The translations under genes were made by a program, and so were the position numbers. Shown piece by piece: positions 1 to 7,363 of a stretch of DNA of 7,524 nt. The notes below the pieces were generated by a model. The model searched no databases. It had not been told where the DNA came from and worked only from the letters and a program-made list of their open reading frames with translations. Each line of letters starts with the position of its first letter. Positions within the stretch are counted from its first letter, which is position 1. Source of the stretch: Bacteroidota bacterium (GTDB taxonomy: Bacteria; Bacteroidota; Bacteroidia; M30B66); contig JAGQVC010000070.1 in NCBI GenBank assembly GCA_020438185.1, positions 1 to 7,524 of the forward strand, read 5' to 3'.

Positions 1-1
1 C

Positions 2-130
2 ACAAATAATTGGGACGGAACTTCAAATAATGGTAACGTTTTACCAGATGGTACGTATTTCATCGTCGTTGACCTAAACTTTGAAGGCAAAGAAGATATT
101 CAGAATTTCATTGATTTAAGAAGAAAATAA
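2..130 (+). CDS. C-terminal end of a T9SS type B sorting domain (gliding-motility-associated) surface protein, partial
   Basis: Only the last 42 codons are present, open at the left edge and ending at TAA 128-130. The peptide contains WDGTSNNGNVLPDGTYFIVV and ends in NFIDLRRK. This fits the end of the gliding motility-associated C-terminal (CHU_C, type B) domain, whose family hallmark is a W-D-G...LPDGTYFY-like strand followed by a final strand ending in basic residues. Such domains direct large adhesins, enzymes or PKD-repeat proteins through the type IX secretion system, and type B cargo typically needs a PorP/SprF-like partner. Such a partner is the very next gene, 41 bp downstream, with no terminator between them. 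The function of the missing N-terminal part cannot be known from this window. The family call rests on a short stretch but a characteristic motif. Confidence 0.82.
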   Translation, partial: TNNWDGTSNNGNVLPDGTYFIVVDLNFEGKEDIQNFIDLRRK

Positions 131-171
131 TCTCTCAAAACACATATTCCAAAGCATCAAATCCAAGAAAA

Positions 172-1086
172 ATGAAGAGAATCATTACTATCATTGGTCT
201 ACTGGCCTTCGCTGTTTCGGGCTTTGCTCAGCAGGAGCTTCAGGTCAGCCAGTACATGTTCAACGGGCTGTTTCTGAACCCGGCATATGCTGGAACTCAT
301 GATTACTGGAGCGGGTCCCTGCTTGCCAGAAGTCAGTGGGTGAGTTTCCCAGGAGCTCCCAAAACAGGATTGGTGGCCATTGATGGTCCAATCAGAGATA
401 AAAATATGGGGCTGGGTTTTGTGGTTTCAGGAGAAAAAATTGGCCTGACCCAGGTAACGGATGTTTCAGGATCTTATTCTTACAGAATTAGAACCGGTTC
501 AAAAGGAGGACAGCTTTCATTTGGAATCAGGGCCGGTATCAGAAATCAGACATTCAACATTTCTGATTTGCAGAATATTCCGGACGCAGGAGACCCTTTA
601 TACAATGCTAACCAAAGTGTTTGGACACCCAGATTTGATTTTGGTGTTTATTATTACACACAGAAAGGCTATCTGGGATTATCAATTCCAAGTGTAATAG
701 CTATAGATTCAAGGAAAGTAGACAATACCGATGCTGGTCTCAGGAGACATTTCTTCCTGAATGGAGGATACGTGTTTAAGTTGAGCAATTCGGTTGATTT
801 TAAACCATCATTCCTTGTTAAATATGAACCATCTTCTCCTGTAAGCGCGGATATCAATGCTCACTTCCTGTTTAATGAAAGAATTTGGTTAGGAGTTTCT
901 TACCGTTATGACGCAGCTGTTGTTGGTATGGTTCAATTTCAGGCTACACCGAAACTTCGTATAGGTTATGCTTACGATTACACTACCTCTGCTATCAGGT
1001 CTTATCAGAAAGGCTCTCACGAGTTTATGGTAGGCTACGACTTTATTCAACAGCTTGTTAAAATTAAAAACCCACGTTACTTCTAA
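172..1086 (+). CDS. PorP/SprF family type IX secretion system outer-membrane protein
   Basis: A 304-residue protein, the usual length for the PorP/SprF family. A signal peptide with a basic start (MKR) and a hydrophobic stretch to about residue 18 probably ends at SGFA|QQ (after Ala19). It is followed by the family signature QYMFNGLFLNPAYAG at residues 27-41 and then RSQWVSFPGAPKT. The rest is rich in alternating aromatic and hydrophobic strands (GLGFVVSG, FDFGVYYY, WLGVSYRYD), consistent with an outer-membrane beta-barrel of about 14 strands. In Flavobacterium johnsoniae, SprF is needed to put the type B adhesin SprB on the surface; in Porphyromonas gingivalis, PorP is a core T9SS component. 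Because it lies directly between a type B cargo gene and a PorE-like gene, I infer a dedicated cargo partner rather than the core PorP. The ATG at 172 is in an A-rich context (AAGAAAAATG) with no Shine-Dalgarno, as is normal in this phylum. Confidence 0.93.
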   Translation: MKRIITIIGLLAFAVSGFAQQELQVSQYMFNGLFLNPAYAGTHDYWSGSLLARSQWVSFPGAPKTGLVAIDGPIRDKNMGLGFVVSGEKIGLTQVTDVSGSYSYRIRTGSKGGQLSFGIRAGIRNQTFNISDLQNIPDAGDPLYNANQSVWTPRFDFGVYYYTQKGYLGLSIPSVIAIDSRKVDNTDAGLRRHFFLNGGYVFKLSNSVDFKPSFLVKYEPSSPVSADINAHFLFNERIWLGVSYRYDAAVVGMVQFQATPKLRIGYAYDYTTSAIRSYQKGSHEFMVGYDFIQQLVKIKNPRYF

Positions 1087-1115
1087 TCTGAATGCCGTAT
1101 CAAGCAAACTTTACC

Positions 1116-3008
1116 ATGAAAAAAACATACCCAGTTCTACTGTTAAGTCTTGGTCTGCTCTTTAGTGGATGTGGGGCCAAGTATTTCCTAAATCAGGGTA
1201 ACAAGAAATATGATGCCTACGCGTACTCCGATGCGGTTGCTAAGTATCAGAAATCCATTGATAAGGAACCTCTTTATGAAGCAAAGTCTAAACTGGCTAA
1301 TTCATACAGGCTTATGAACAACCTTTCTGCTGCTGAAGAGGCTTATCGGGAAGTTGTGGCTATGGAAGAAGCTACACCTACTGACCAGTTTTTTTACGGG
1401 AAGGTGCTTATGCAAAACCAGAAATATGGTGAAGCAAAAGCTGCGTTTCAAAAATATGCTGAGTCTGTTCCTGACGACAAAGTAGTTAAGGAGTTAATTT
1501 CAGCTTGTGAGAATCCTAAGAAATTCGATAATCAGCTGGATACTTGCGCTTACTCGATAAATCCGGTTGAGCTTAGCGGTATTACCAGCGCTTTTGGTGG
1601 TTCACCATATAATTTCGGTTACGTGTTTGCCGCTCAAACAATTGTTGAGGACAAGAGTATGAAGGATCCCTATTCAGGCCTTTCATACATGGATTTGTAC
1701 TACAGTAAGAAGGATAAATCTGGGACCTGGCTGGCACCCGAGCCAATTAAAGGTGGAGTAAATAGTGAATACCATGACGCTTTTGCGTGTTTCTCTTCTG
1801 ACGGACAAACCATGTATTTTACCCGGTCAAATCAGGCTAAGGGTAAAGTGAAGAAGAACCAGAATAATGAGGTGACTCTCAAAATATACAAAGCCGTTTT
1901 CCTTGAAGGTGAGTGGACAAACATTGAAGAGTTTCCATACAATAGTGATGAGTTCTCTAATGGGCATCCAGCTTTGAGTCCTGATGGCAAGTATTTGTTC
2001 TTCTCTTCAGATCGTCCGGGCGGTTACGGTCAAACAGACCTTTATATGTGCGATTGGAATGGCACTTCCTGGAATGAGCCTAAAAATTTAGGACCAGTTG
2101 TGAATACTGCCGGTCGTGATATGATGCCACAAATGGGCTTTGATGAGAAGCTTTACTTCTCTTCTGATGGTCACGCAGGAATGGGTGGATTAGATATTTT
2201 CAAAACGAAAATGAATGGTGGTAGCTGGTCTACTCCTGAGAATATGAAATCTCCAATCAACTCATCCAAAGATGATTTTGACTTTAGTCTTGATGCTGAT
2301 GGAAAAGTTGGCAATTTGACTTCAACCAGATCCGGAGTTGATAAATTATATGAAGTGATTTACAAGGATCCGATTATCTCTGCAGAAATTTGTGTTCAGG
2401 ATAAAGAGTCAAAGCAGCCTTTCGAAGGTGCCGTTGTTTATGTTCAGAACAAGGAAACGCTGAAAACCGACAGTGCTACCACAGATGCTCAGGGTATTGC
2501 TTACTTCCGCCTCGAAGGTGGTCATAATTACCTGATTAATGCCAGATACGATCAAACTCTTGCAAACTCTTTCGACATTTCCACAGTTGACAAGCCTTGC
2601 TCGGATGTAATTAAATCTTGCGATGAAGGTAAAGTTGTTCTACTTGAGAAAACGACTGGTCCACGTGTTCTTGATATTTACTACGATTACAACAAATGGG
2701 ATATTCGTCCCGATGCTGCTCTTGAACTTGATAAAATGGTTCAGCTGCTGATCGATAATCCGACTTACAAAGTTGAATTTGGATCGCATACTGACTGCCG
2801 TGGAGATGATGCTTACAACCAGAAACTTTCTGAAAACAGAGCTAAGTCCGTGCTTAAGTATTGTACTTTAAGAGATATTGATCCAAAACGTCTTTCTTAC
2901 AAAGGTTATGGAGAATCAATGCCTAAGGTAAAATGTGAATGCACTCAATGTACTGAAGACGAGCATCAGCTGAACCGCCGCACAGAGTTTAAGGTGATTA
3001 CCGAATAA
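1116..3008 (+). CDS. PorE-like OmpA-family lipoprotein (TPR, PD40 propeller, carboxypeptidase-regulatory-like, OmpA domains)
   Basis: From ATG 1116 the protein has 630 residues. I prefer this start over the in-frame ATG at 1092 because it gives a lipoprotein signal peptide beginning MKKT and ending in lipobox LFSG|C (Cys19). Domains in order: TPR-like helices about 24-135; a PD40/WD40-like beta-propeller about 165-415 with blades such as FSSDGQTMYFTRS, LSPDGKYLFFSSDRPGG and LYFSSDGHAGMGG; a beta-sandwich resembling carboxypeptidase regulatory domains about 420-510; and an OmpA peptidoglycan-binding domain about 518-630. Asp560 (SHTDC) and Arg575 (ENRAKS), the pair that contacts diaminopimelate in OmpA proteins, are present, with NRRTEF near the end. 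P. gingivalis PorE has this architecture and links the T9SS to peptidoglycan. No acidic surface-export tag follows Cys19 (GAKYFL), so a periplasm-facing outer-membrane anchor is likely. It probably shares a transcript with the PorP/SprF gene. Five cysteines in the OmpA domain are notable. Confidence 0.92.
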   Translation: MKKTYPVLLLSLGLLFSGCGAKYFLNQGNKKYDAYAYSDAVAKYQKSIDKEPLYEAKSKLANSYRLMNNLSAAEEAYREVVAMEEATPTDQFFYGKVLMQNQKYGEAKAAFQKYAESVPDDKVVKELISACENPKKFDNQLDTCAYSINPVELSGITSAFGGSPYNFGYVFAAQTIVEDKSMKDPYSGLSYMDLYYSKKDKSGTWLAPEPIKGGVNSEYHDAFACFSSDGQTMYFTRSNQAKGKVKKNQNNEVTLKIYKAVFLEGEWTNIEEFPYNSDEFSNGHPALSPDGKYLFFSSDRPGGYGQTDLYMCDWNGTSWNEPKNLGPVVNTAGRDMMPQMGFDEKLYFSSDGHAGMGGLDIFKTKMNGGSWSTPENMKSPINSSKDDFDFSLDADGKVGNLTSTRSGVDKLYEVIYKDPIISAEICVQDKESKQPFEGAVVYVQNKETLKTDSATTDAQGIAYFRLEGGHNYLINARYDQTLANSFDISTVDKPCSDVIKSCDEGKVVLLEKTTGPRVLDIYYDYNKWDIRPDAALELDKMVQLLIDNPTYKVEFGSHTDCRGDDAYNQKLSENRAKSVLKYCTLRDIDPKRLSYKGYGESMPKVKCECTQCTEDEHQLNRRTEFKVITE

Positions 3009-3037
3009 GCATTTTAAACGTATATAAACATTTACAG

Positions 3038-3067
3038 AAGCCTCAGAAATGAGGCTTTTGTTTTTTT
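3038..3067 (+). terminator. Intrinsic terminator after the porP/porE-like operon
   Basis: A perfect 8-bp stem, AAGCCTCA (3038-3045) with TGAGGCTT (3050-3057), closes a GAAA tetraloop (3046-3049). The T-rich tract TTTGTTTTTTT follows. It starts 30 bp after the stop codon of the OmpA-family gene, where a terminator is expected. The ATG at 3049, the first possible start of comEC, lies at the loop/stem boundary of this hairpin. The opposite strand has no comparable U-run, so it acts only on + strand transcripts. Confidence 0.9.
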
Positions 3068-5046
3068 ACGGTGTGAGAAATTCGTCCACCGTTTCATTTT
3101 GGAAATCTAATCCGCTCTCTGCCGTTTGCCTGTTTTATATAATTGGATTATTTGCTTATACGCAGGCTGGTCAGTTTGCTTTAGTTACTTTATTGGCTTC
3201 AATCCCGCTAATCGTCTTAAGTAACTTAGTATTTGCTTCTACCGGTTCAATCGTTGCGGTACGTAAATCCAAAAGCTTTCTCATTCTAGCTTTGTTTGCA
3301 AGCCTGGCAGCCGTAAGCGCCAGTATTTCTGCTGTTAGAAACAAAAATCGAATTGGTGCTTTTGATTTGCAGGGAGACCATCTTTTCAGGCTGGTAATTG
3401 CGAAACACTGCGAGGCGGATTCTGCAGGTGTACTTAAGTTTTCGGCTGCTATTTCACATTACTATGCATCAGACCTCTGGTCTGAAACTCATGCAAAAGT
3501 AAAGTGTCGTTTGCTTTGCAAACCCGGCGAGGAGTTTAATCAGGGAACCATATTGTATTTGTTTGGGAGCCTCGACTTTCCATTACCTGACACAAAATCT
3601 GATTTTAATTATTCTCACTGGCTGAATTCTAATGGCTACAGCGCCTTGTTGAATACAAGGAAAAGTTGGCTAAGAATCCCATCAGAAAATAGTTTTCATT
3701 CCACTGTTAGAAACCTAAGAAAAAGGTTAATTGGTAGTCTCAATGATGATGAATATCCAGATGCAGACAGATATTTGGCCCGGGCACTATTGCTTGGTGA
3801 CAGAGAGAAACTTGATCCGGAGCAGATGCAACAATTTTCAACCAGCGGTATTATACATCTGCTTGCAGTTTCAGGCTTGCATGTCGGTCTCATTTATCAG
3901 GGTTTAATTTTTATCCTTGCGCTATTCCTACCTAAACCTGAAAAGAATAAAGGAGCCATAGTTCTCATTATTCCAGCATTATGGGTATATGCTATCATTA
4001 CAGGATTTTCACCTTCGGTTTGTCGTGCAGCACTTATGCTGTCATTGGGATTACTTGCTGGAATCATGAGACAGCGTAAACTACCTTTCAACACTCTTTT
4101 TGGCGCAGCTTTAATTATTCTTGCCTTTAATCCCGGCTTAATTTTGAATACAGGCTTTCTGCTGTCTTTTTCTGCTGTAGCAGGAATTCTATTTTCAGCA
4201 CCCTTGTTAAATCAGGTACAGGCAATTCCTTATAAAGTAACCAGAATTGTTTTAGGGGCCAGTGTAATATCTGTGGCAGCTCAGCTTGTCACAATTCCGG
4301 TTGTACTATACACGTTTGGAAAGTTTCCTGTTTATTTTCTTCCCGCGAACTTGTTGGCTGTGCCTCTTGCTACTTTAGTTTCCTTTAGCGGCTTTTTGTC
4401 TCTGCTTTTCAGCAGGATTTCCTATTTGGGAGATGTTTTGTTATGGCTCTGCATGACAGGGATACACTGGTTATCCGGCTGGTCTGCCTGGATAAGCCAA
4501 TTGCCATTCTCATCATTAACCTTGAATAAGCCCGATCTAAGTCAGGCGCTCATTATTTCTGCGTTTATCCTGTGTTTGTTTCTTCTGGTTAATCAGGTTA
4601 AGATGCATCAGATATTGAAGCTGGTTTTGATTTTTACTTTGATCAGCAGTTTACTTCAACTAAAGAGGTTTACAACATTCGAGCATGAGATTTCAGATAC
4701 GAATCGGGTTCATCTAATCAATCGATTCCATAAAGTTTCAATTGAATACTCTTCGAGTAATAATGGAACACAAAAACTCACAGTTTGTAATCGGGTTGCT
4801 TCGCGTTTTCTTTTGCTTTCTAACGGGCAAAACTTTTTCCTGCTTTCAGCAGGATATATAAATTCGAGCAGTGATGATTGCCTGGCTTCTGTTAGCATGT
4901 GGAGTAGAAGGGAAAGTAAATTTTTACAAAGTGATTTATCTGAATTGTTGGCCAATCGGCGATTTCATACGGTCAATGAAAGTCATTCTAAAAAATCAAT
5001 TAAACTAAAGATTCCCAAAGGAATAAGTCAATTTGTTCTAAGCTGA
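3049..5046 (+). CDS. comEC: ComEC/Rec2 family DNA-uptake channel protein, without metallo-beta-lactamase domain
   Basis: A 665-residue polytopic membrane protein. Two hydrophobic segments near the N-terminus (about 25-70) precede a soluble DUF4131-like region (about 95-210). The Competence domain follows, with LLLGDREKL near 242, HLLAVSGLHVGL at 270-281 and GFSPSVCRAALM at 319-330, the signature motifs of the family. About ten membrane segments continue to about residue 537. ComEC carries single-stranded DNA across the inner membrane during natural transformation. The C-terminal 125 residues are soluble and show no HxHxDH zinc motif, so the metallo-beta-lactamase domain found in longer homologues is absent; many Bacteroidota ComEC proteins are this short. 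The start is uncertain: ATG 3049 lies in the upstream terminator hairpin, and no other Met codon occurs before the Competence domain. GTG 3073 (657 residues) would begin just ahead of the first membrane segment and is a credible alternative. No promoter match was seen in the 40 bp upstream. Confidence 0.93.
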   Translation: MRLLFFYGVRNSSTVSFWKSNPLSAVCLFYIIGLFAYTQAGQFALVTLLASIPLIVLSNLVFASTGSIVAVRKSKSFLILALFASLAAVSASISAVRNKNRIGAFDLQGDHLFRLVIAKHCEADSAGVLKFSAAISHYYASDLWSETHAKVKCRLLCKPGEEFNQGTILYLFGSLDFPLPDTKSDFNYSHWLNSNGYSALLNTRKSWLRIPSENSFHSTVRNLRKRLIGSLNDDEYPDADRYLARALLLGDREKLDPEQMQQFSTSGIIHLLAVSGLHVGLIYQGLIFILALFLPKPEKNKGAIVLIIPALWVYAIITGFSPSVCRAALMLSLGLLAGIMRQRKLPFNTLFGAALIILAFNPGLILNTGFLLSFSAVAGILFSAPLLNQVQAIPYKVTRIVLGASVISVAAQLVTIPVVLYTFGKFPVYFLPANLLAVPLATLVSFSGFLSLLFSRISYLGDVLLWLCMTGIHWLSGWSAWISQLPFSSLTLNKPDLSQALIISAFILCLFLLVNQVKMHQILKLVLIFTLISSLLQLKRFTTFEHEISDTNRVHLINRFHKVSIEYSSSNNGTQKLTVCNRVASRFLLLSNGQNFFLLSAGYINSSSDDCLASVSMWSRRESKFLQSDLSELLANRRFHTVNESHSKKSIKLKIPKGISQFVLS

Positions 5047-5078
5047 ACAGATTCTGCGACAATTGCCTGTTTTTGTCC

Positions 5079-5109
5079 TTGATGCAAATTATTGATATGA
5101 CTAAATTTG
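5079..5109 (+). promoter_or_regulatory. Bacteroidota-type sigma-A promoter for the M43 protease gene
   Basis: TTG at 5079-5081 (-33 element) and TAAATTTG at 5102-5109 (-7 element) are separated by 20 bp. This matches the Bacteroidota consensus TTG, about 19-21 bp, TAnnTTTG, with every defined base of the -7 element present. It sits in the 159-bp gap after comEC, and transcription would begin near 5115, leaving a leader of roughly 90 nt before ATG 5206. The call is by motif only. Confidence 0.7.
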
Positions 5110-5147
5110 AAACATAAATTCATAATTCCGTAACAAAGCGGTTAAAA

Positions 5148-5173
5148 CACGAGAATTATTTATTATTCTTGTG
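5148..5173 (+). promoter_or_regulatory. Stem-loop in the predicted 5' leader of the M43 protease gene
   Basis: CACGAGAAT (5148-5156) pairs with ATTCTTGTG (5165-5173), giving 9 bp with one G-U wobble and an 8-nt A/T-only loop (5157-5164). It lies between the predicted promoter and the start codon, ending 32 nt before ATG 5206. No T-run follows, so it is unlikely to be a simple terminator for comEC. It could affect mRNA stability or translation, but its function is unknown and it matches no riboswitch class that I recognise. Confidence 0.4.
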
Positions 5174-5205
5174 CGCAAAATCCGCGTGGAAGCAATAAAG
5201 AACAA

Positions 5206-7341
5206 ATGAAAACTTTTACAAGTGTTATTTTATCAGGTACATTGGCATTTCTTACTTCGGGAATCAATGCACAAAACCAACAAGTTCCTCATAAATGCAT
5301 GAGCCATGAGGTCTTGCAGGAGGAGATGCAACAGCATCCTGAATTGGTTAAAGAACGTCAGAAATTTGAAGAGTCACTTAGAAATTATCTGGCCAACACC
5401 ACTGTCGGTGAGCGCAAGGCTGACGGAAAGCGCATTATCCCGGTTGTTTTCCACGTGATTCATGAATGCGGTTCTGAGAATATCTCAAAAGAGCAGATTC
5501 TGGATCAGATCAGGATTTTGAACGAAGATTATTCTTTGACCAATCCAACCATTAATCAGACACCTGACGCTTTTGCTGACGTTGCAGCTGATTGCCAGAT
5601 TGAGTTCAGACTTGCTCAGTACGACGATTTGGGTAATTGTACTGACGGTATTGTTCGAATTTATTCTCCAAAAACGAATGAAGCCAATAACGCCAACGGT
5701 GTGAAGTCATTGTCACACTGGAACTACTATAAATATCTGAATGTGTGGGTGGTTAAATCTATTGGTGAGGTTCAGGGAACCGGAACAGTATTGGGTTATG
5801 CTCAGTTTCCGGCAGGTGGATTACCTTCAACCGATGGGATTGTTCTTCGTCATGATTGCGTTGGAAGTATCGGAACAGCTGCAAATGGAGCTTTTGGTCA
5901 GCGTCTGGGTCGAACAGCAACCCATGAAATCGGTCACTGGTTAGGTCTGCGCCACATTTGGGGTGATGCTGATTGTGGAAGTGACGGTGTTGATGATACT
6001 CCGATTGCTTTCGGACCTAATTATGGAATTTGTTGGGATGATTACCCTTACAACATTGGTTCTTGCCCTGGTGGTGACACTATTCATGGTGAAATGTTCA
6101 TGAACTACATGGACTATTCTGATGACCAGTGCATGAGTATGTTCACGAATGGACAGAAAGAAATAATGGATGGAACGCTTGCTTTTTTCCGCTCTTATAT
6201 TTGGTCTGACGAAAACCTGGAAGCTACCGGAACAAGCGATGAAGCCATCGCAAATCCTCTGGCATGTAGTCCAATTGCCAGATTCTGTGAAAACAGAACC
6301 ATGGTTTGCACCGGTGCAACTGTAACTTTTGAAGACGCATCTTACAATTCTGAAGATTATACACGTGCCTGGGAATTCGAAGGTGGAACTCCGGCGACTT
6401 CAACAGCAGCAAATCCAACAGTAACGTATGACAATGCCGGTGAATTTATGGTTAAATTAACCGTTACGAACTCATTAGGTGAAAATGTGTATTCAAAAAC
6501 AGATTTAATTACTATAAGTCCGGATCAGGCTGAAGCTTCTTCAAGCTTTTATTCAGATGCATTTGAAGTGGAAGCAGACTTTTACAATCGTTACAGAGTT
6601 TATAATGATGATAATAGTGCGAACAAGTGGGAGTTTATTCCATGGGCTGGCTTTGGTTACGGAAGTTGCATCAGAATGTTGAATTACAACAACACTCCAA
6701 CAGAAGCAGATGCCTTTGTAACGCCTTCATATGATATGACTGCCGTTAATTCTCCTGCTTTGTTATTTCGTGTTTCAGGAGCCGAAAGAGGTGGCGAGCC
6801 AAACGATCGCTTGCTGGTTTATACTTCAAACAATTGCGGGCAAACCTGGATTTTAAGAAAAACCTGGTCAGGTAATGATTTGATTACTGCCGGTTATTTT
6901 AGTAATTCTTTTGTGCCTTCAACAGAAGGTGAATGGGGAGAGCTTGCACTTGGTCTTGCAGGAGTTGCTTCTCAGGATAATGTTCGTTTCAAATTTGAGT
7001 TTGTTGCTGGTGATGAAGGAAGTAACAATTTCTATATAGACGACATCCGTATTGGAGAAGCTCTATCTATCGCAGATTTTGCTACAATTACATCGCTTAA
7101 TCTGGCTCCTAACCCGGCGAATGATTTGGTTAAACTTAACTTCAACACACTTCATCCGGTTACCGCTCAGATTCGACTGCTTGACATGGTAGGTAAACAA
7201 GCTATTTCTCCTGTTTCAGCTTCATTTGGATCTGGGAATCAACAATATTCACTTCCAATTTCTAATCTGGCTTCAGGTATTTACATGATAGAACTTGAAA
7301 TTGAAGGTAAAAAAGTTTACCAGCGTTTGATGAAGAATTAA
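5206..7341 (+). CDS. Secreted pappalysin-like (M43) zinc metalloprotease with PKD domain and T9SS type A sorting domain
   Basis: A 711-residue exported protease. The signal peptide runs to about Ala22 (GINA|QNQ). A propeptide of about 50 residues contains Cys31 (HKCMSHE), a candidate cysteine switch. The catalytic domain (about 75-335) carries the zinc motif HEIGHWLGLRH at 240-250 (ligands His240, His244, His250; catalytic Glu241). The M43-type CGSDGVDDTP follows at 257-266, and the Met-turn is MNYMDYSDDQC with Met302. Cys257, 276, 287 and 309 are spaced like the disulfide-forming cysteines of ulilysin-type members. A PKD domain (about 355-440, with NPTVTYDNAGEFMVKLTVTN) follows. Next is a beta-rich jelly-roll or MAM-like domain (about 446-622, with FYIDDIRIGEA). 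The type A C-terminal signal (about 630-711) has NLAPNPANDLVKLNF and GIYMIELEIEGKKVYQRLMKN-like final strands. The protein should cross the outer membrane by the T9SS and be released or surface-anchored, where it degrades proteins; the substrate is unknown. It has its own promoter and terminator, so it is a single-gene unit. Confidence 0.94.
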   Translation: MKTFTSVILSGTLAFLTSGINAQNQQVPHKCMSHEVLQEEMQQHPELVKERQKFEESLRNYLANTTVGERKADGKRIIPVVFHVIHECGSENISKEQILDQIRILNEDYSLTNPTINQTPDAFADVAADCQIEFRLAQYDDLGNCTDGIVRIYSPKTNEANNANGVKSLSHWNYYKYLNVWVVKSIGEVQGTGTVLGYAQFPAGGLPSTDGIVLRHDCVGSIGTAANGAFGQRLGRTATHEIGHWLGLRHIWGDADCGSDGVDDTPIAFGPNYGICWDDYPYNIGSCPGGDTIHGEMFMNYMDYSDDQCMSMFTNGQKEIMDGTLAFFRSYIWSDENLEATGTSDEAIANPLACSPIARFCENRTMVCTGATVTFEDASYNSEDYTRAWEFEGGTPATSTAANPTVTYDNAGEFMVKLTVTNSLGENVYSKTDLITISPDQAEASSSFYSDAFEVEADFYNRYRVYNDDNSANKWEFIPWAGFGYGSCIRMLNYNNTPTEADAFVTPSYDMTAVNSPALLFRVSGAERGGEPNDRLLVYTSNNCGQTWILRKTWSGNDLITAGYFSNSFVPSTEGEWGELALGLAGVASQDNVRFKFEFVAGDEGSNNFYIDDIRIGEALSIADFATITSLNLAPNPANDLVKLNFNTLHPVTAQIRLLDMVGKQAISPVSASFGSGNQQYSLPISNLASGIYMIELEIEGKKVYQRLMKN

Positions 7342-7363
7342 AAACCTTAATTCTCAGGATTTT

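Noticed and set aside
131..171. Possible promoter or terminator between the type B protein and the PorP/SprF gene
   Set aside because: The 41 bp contain no inverted repeat and no TAnnTTTG element, so co-transcription is the simpler reading.
461..697. Short + strand ORF inside the PorP/SprF gene
   Set aside because: It overlaps a well-supported gene in another frame, and its translation shows no domain or signal peptide.
3009..3048. Possible promoter for comEC in the AT-rich TATATAAACA stretch
   Set aside because: It does not fit the Bacteroidota -7 consensus and has no properly spaced TTG; AT-rich sequence alone is weak evidence.
3696..4094. Two - strand ORFs opposite comEC
   Set aside because: They are antisense shadows of the conserved Competence-domain coding sequence, with no recognisable motif and no promoter.
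4838..4854. Perfect 7-bp stem (TCCTGCT/AGCAGGA) with a 3-nt loop inside comEC
   Set aside because: It lies within the coding region and no T-run follows on either strand, so it is not a terminator; a chance inverted repeat of this size is not surprising.
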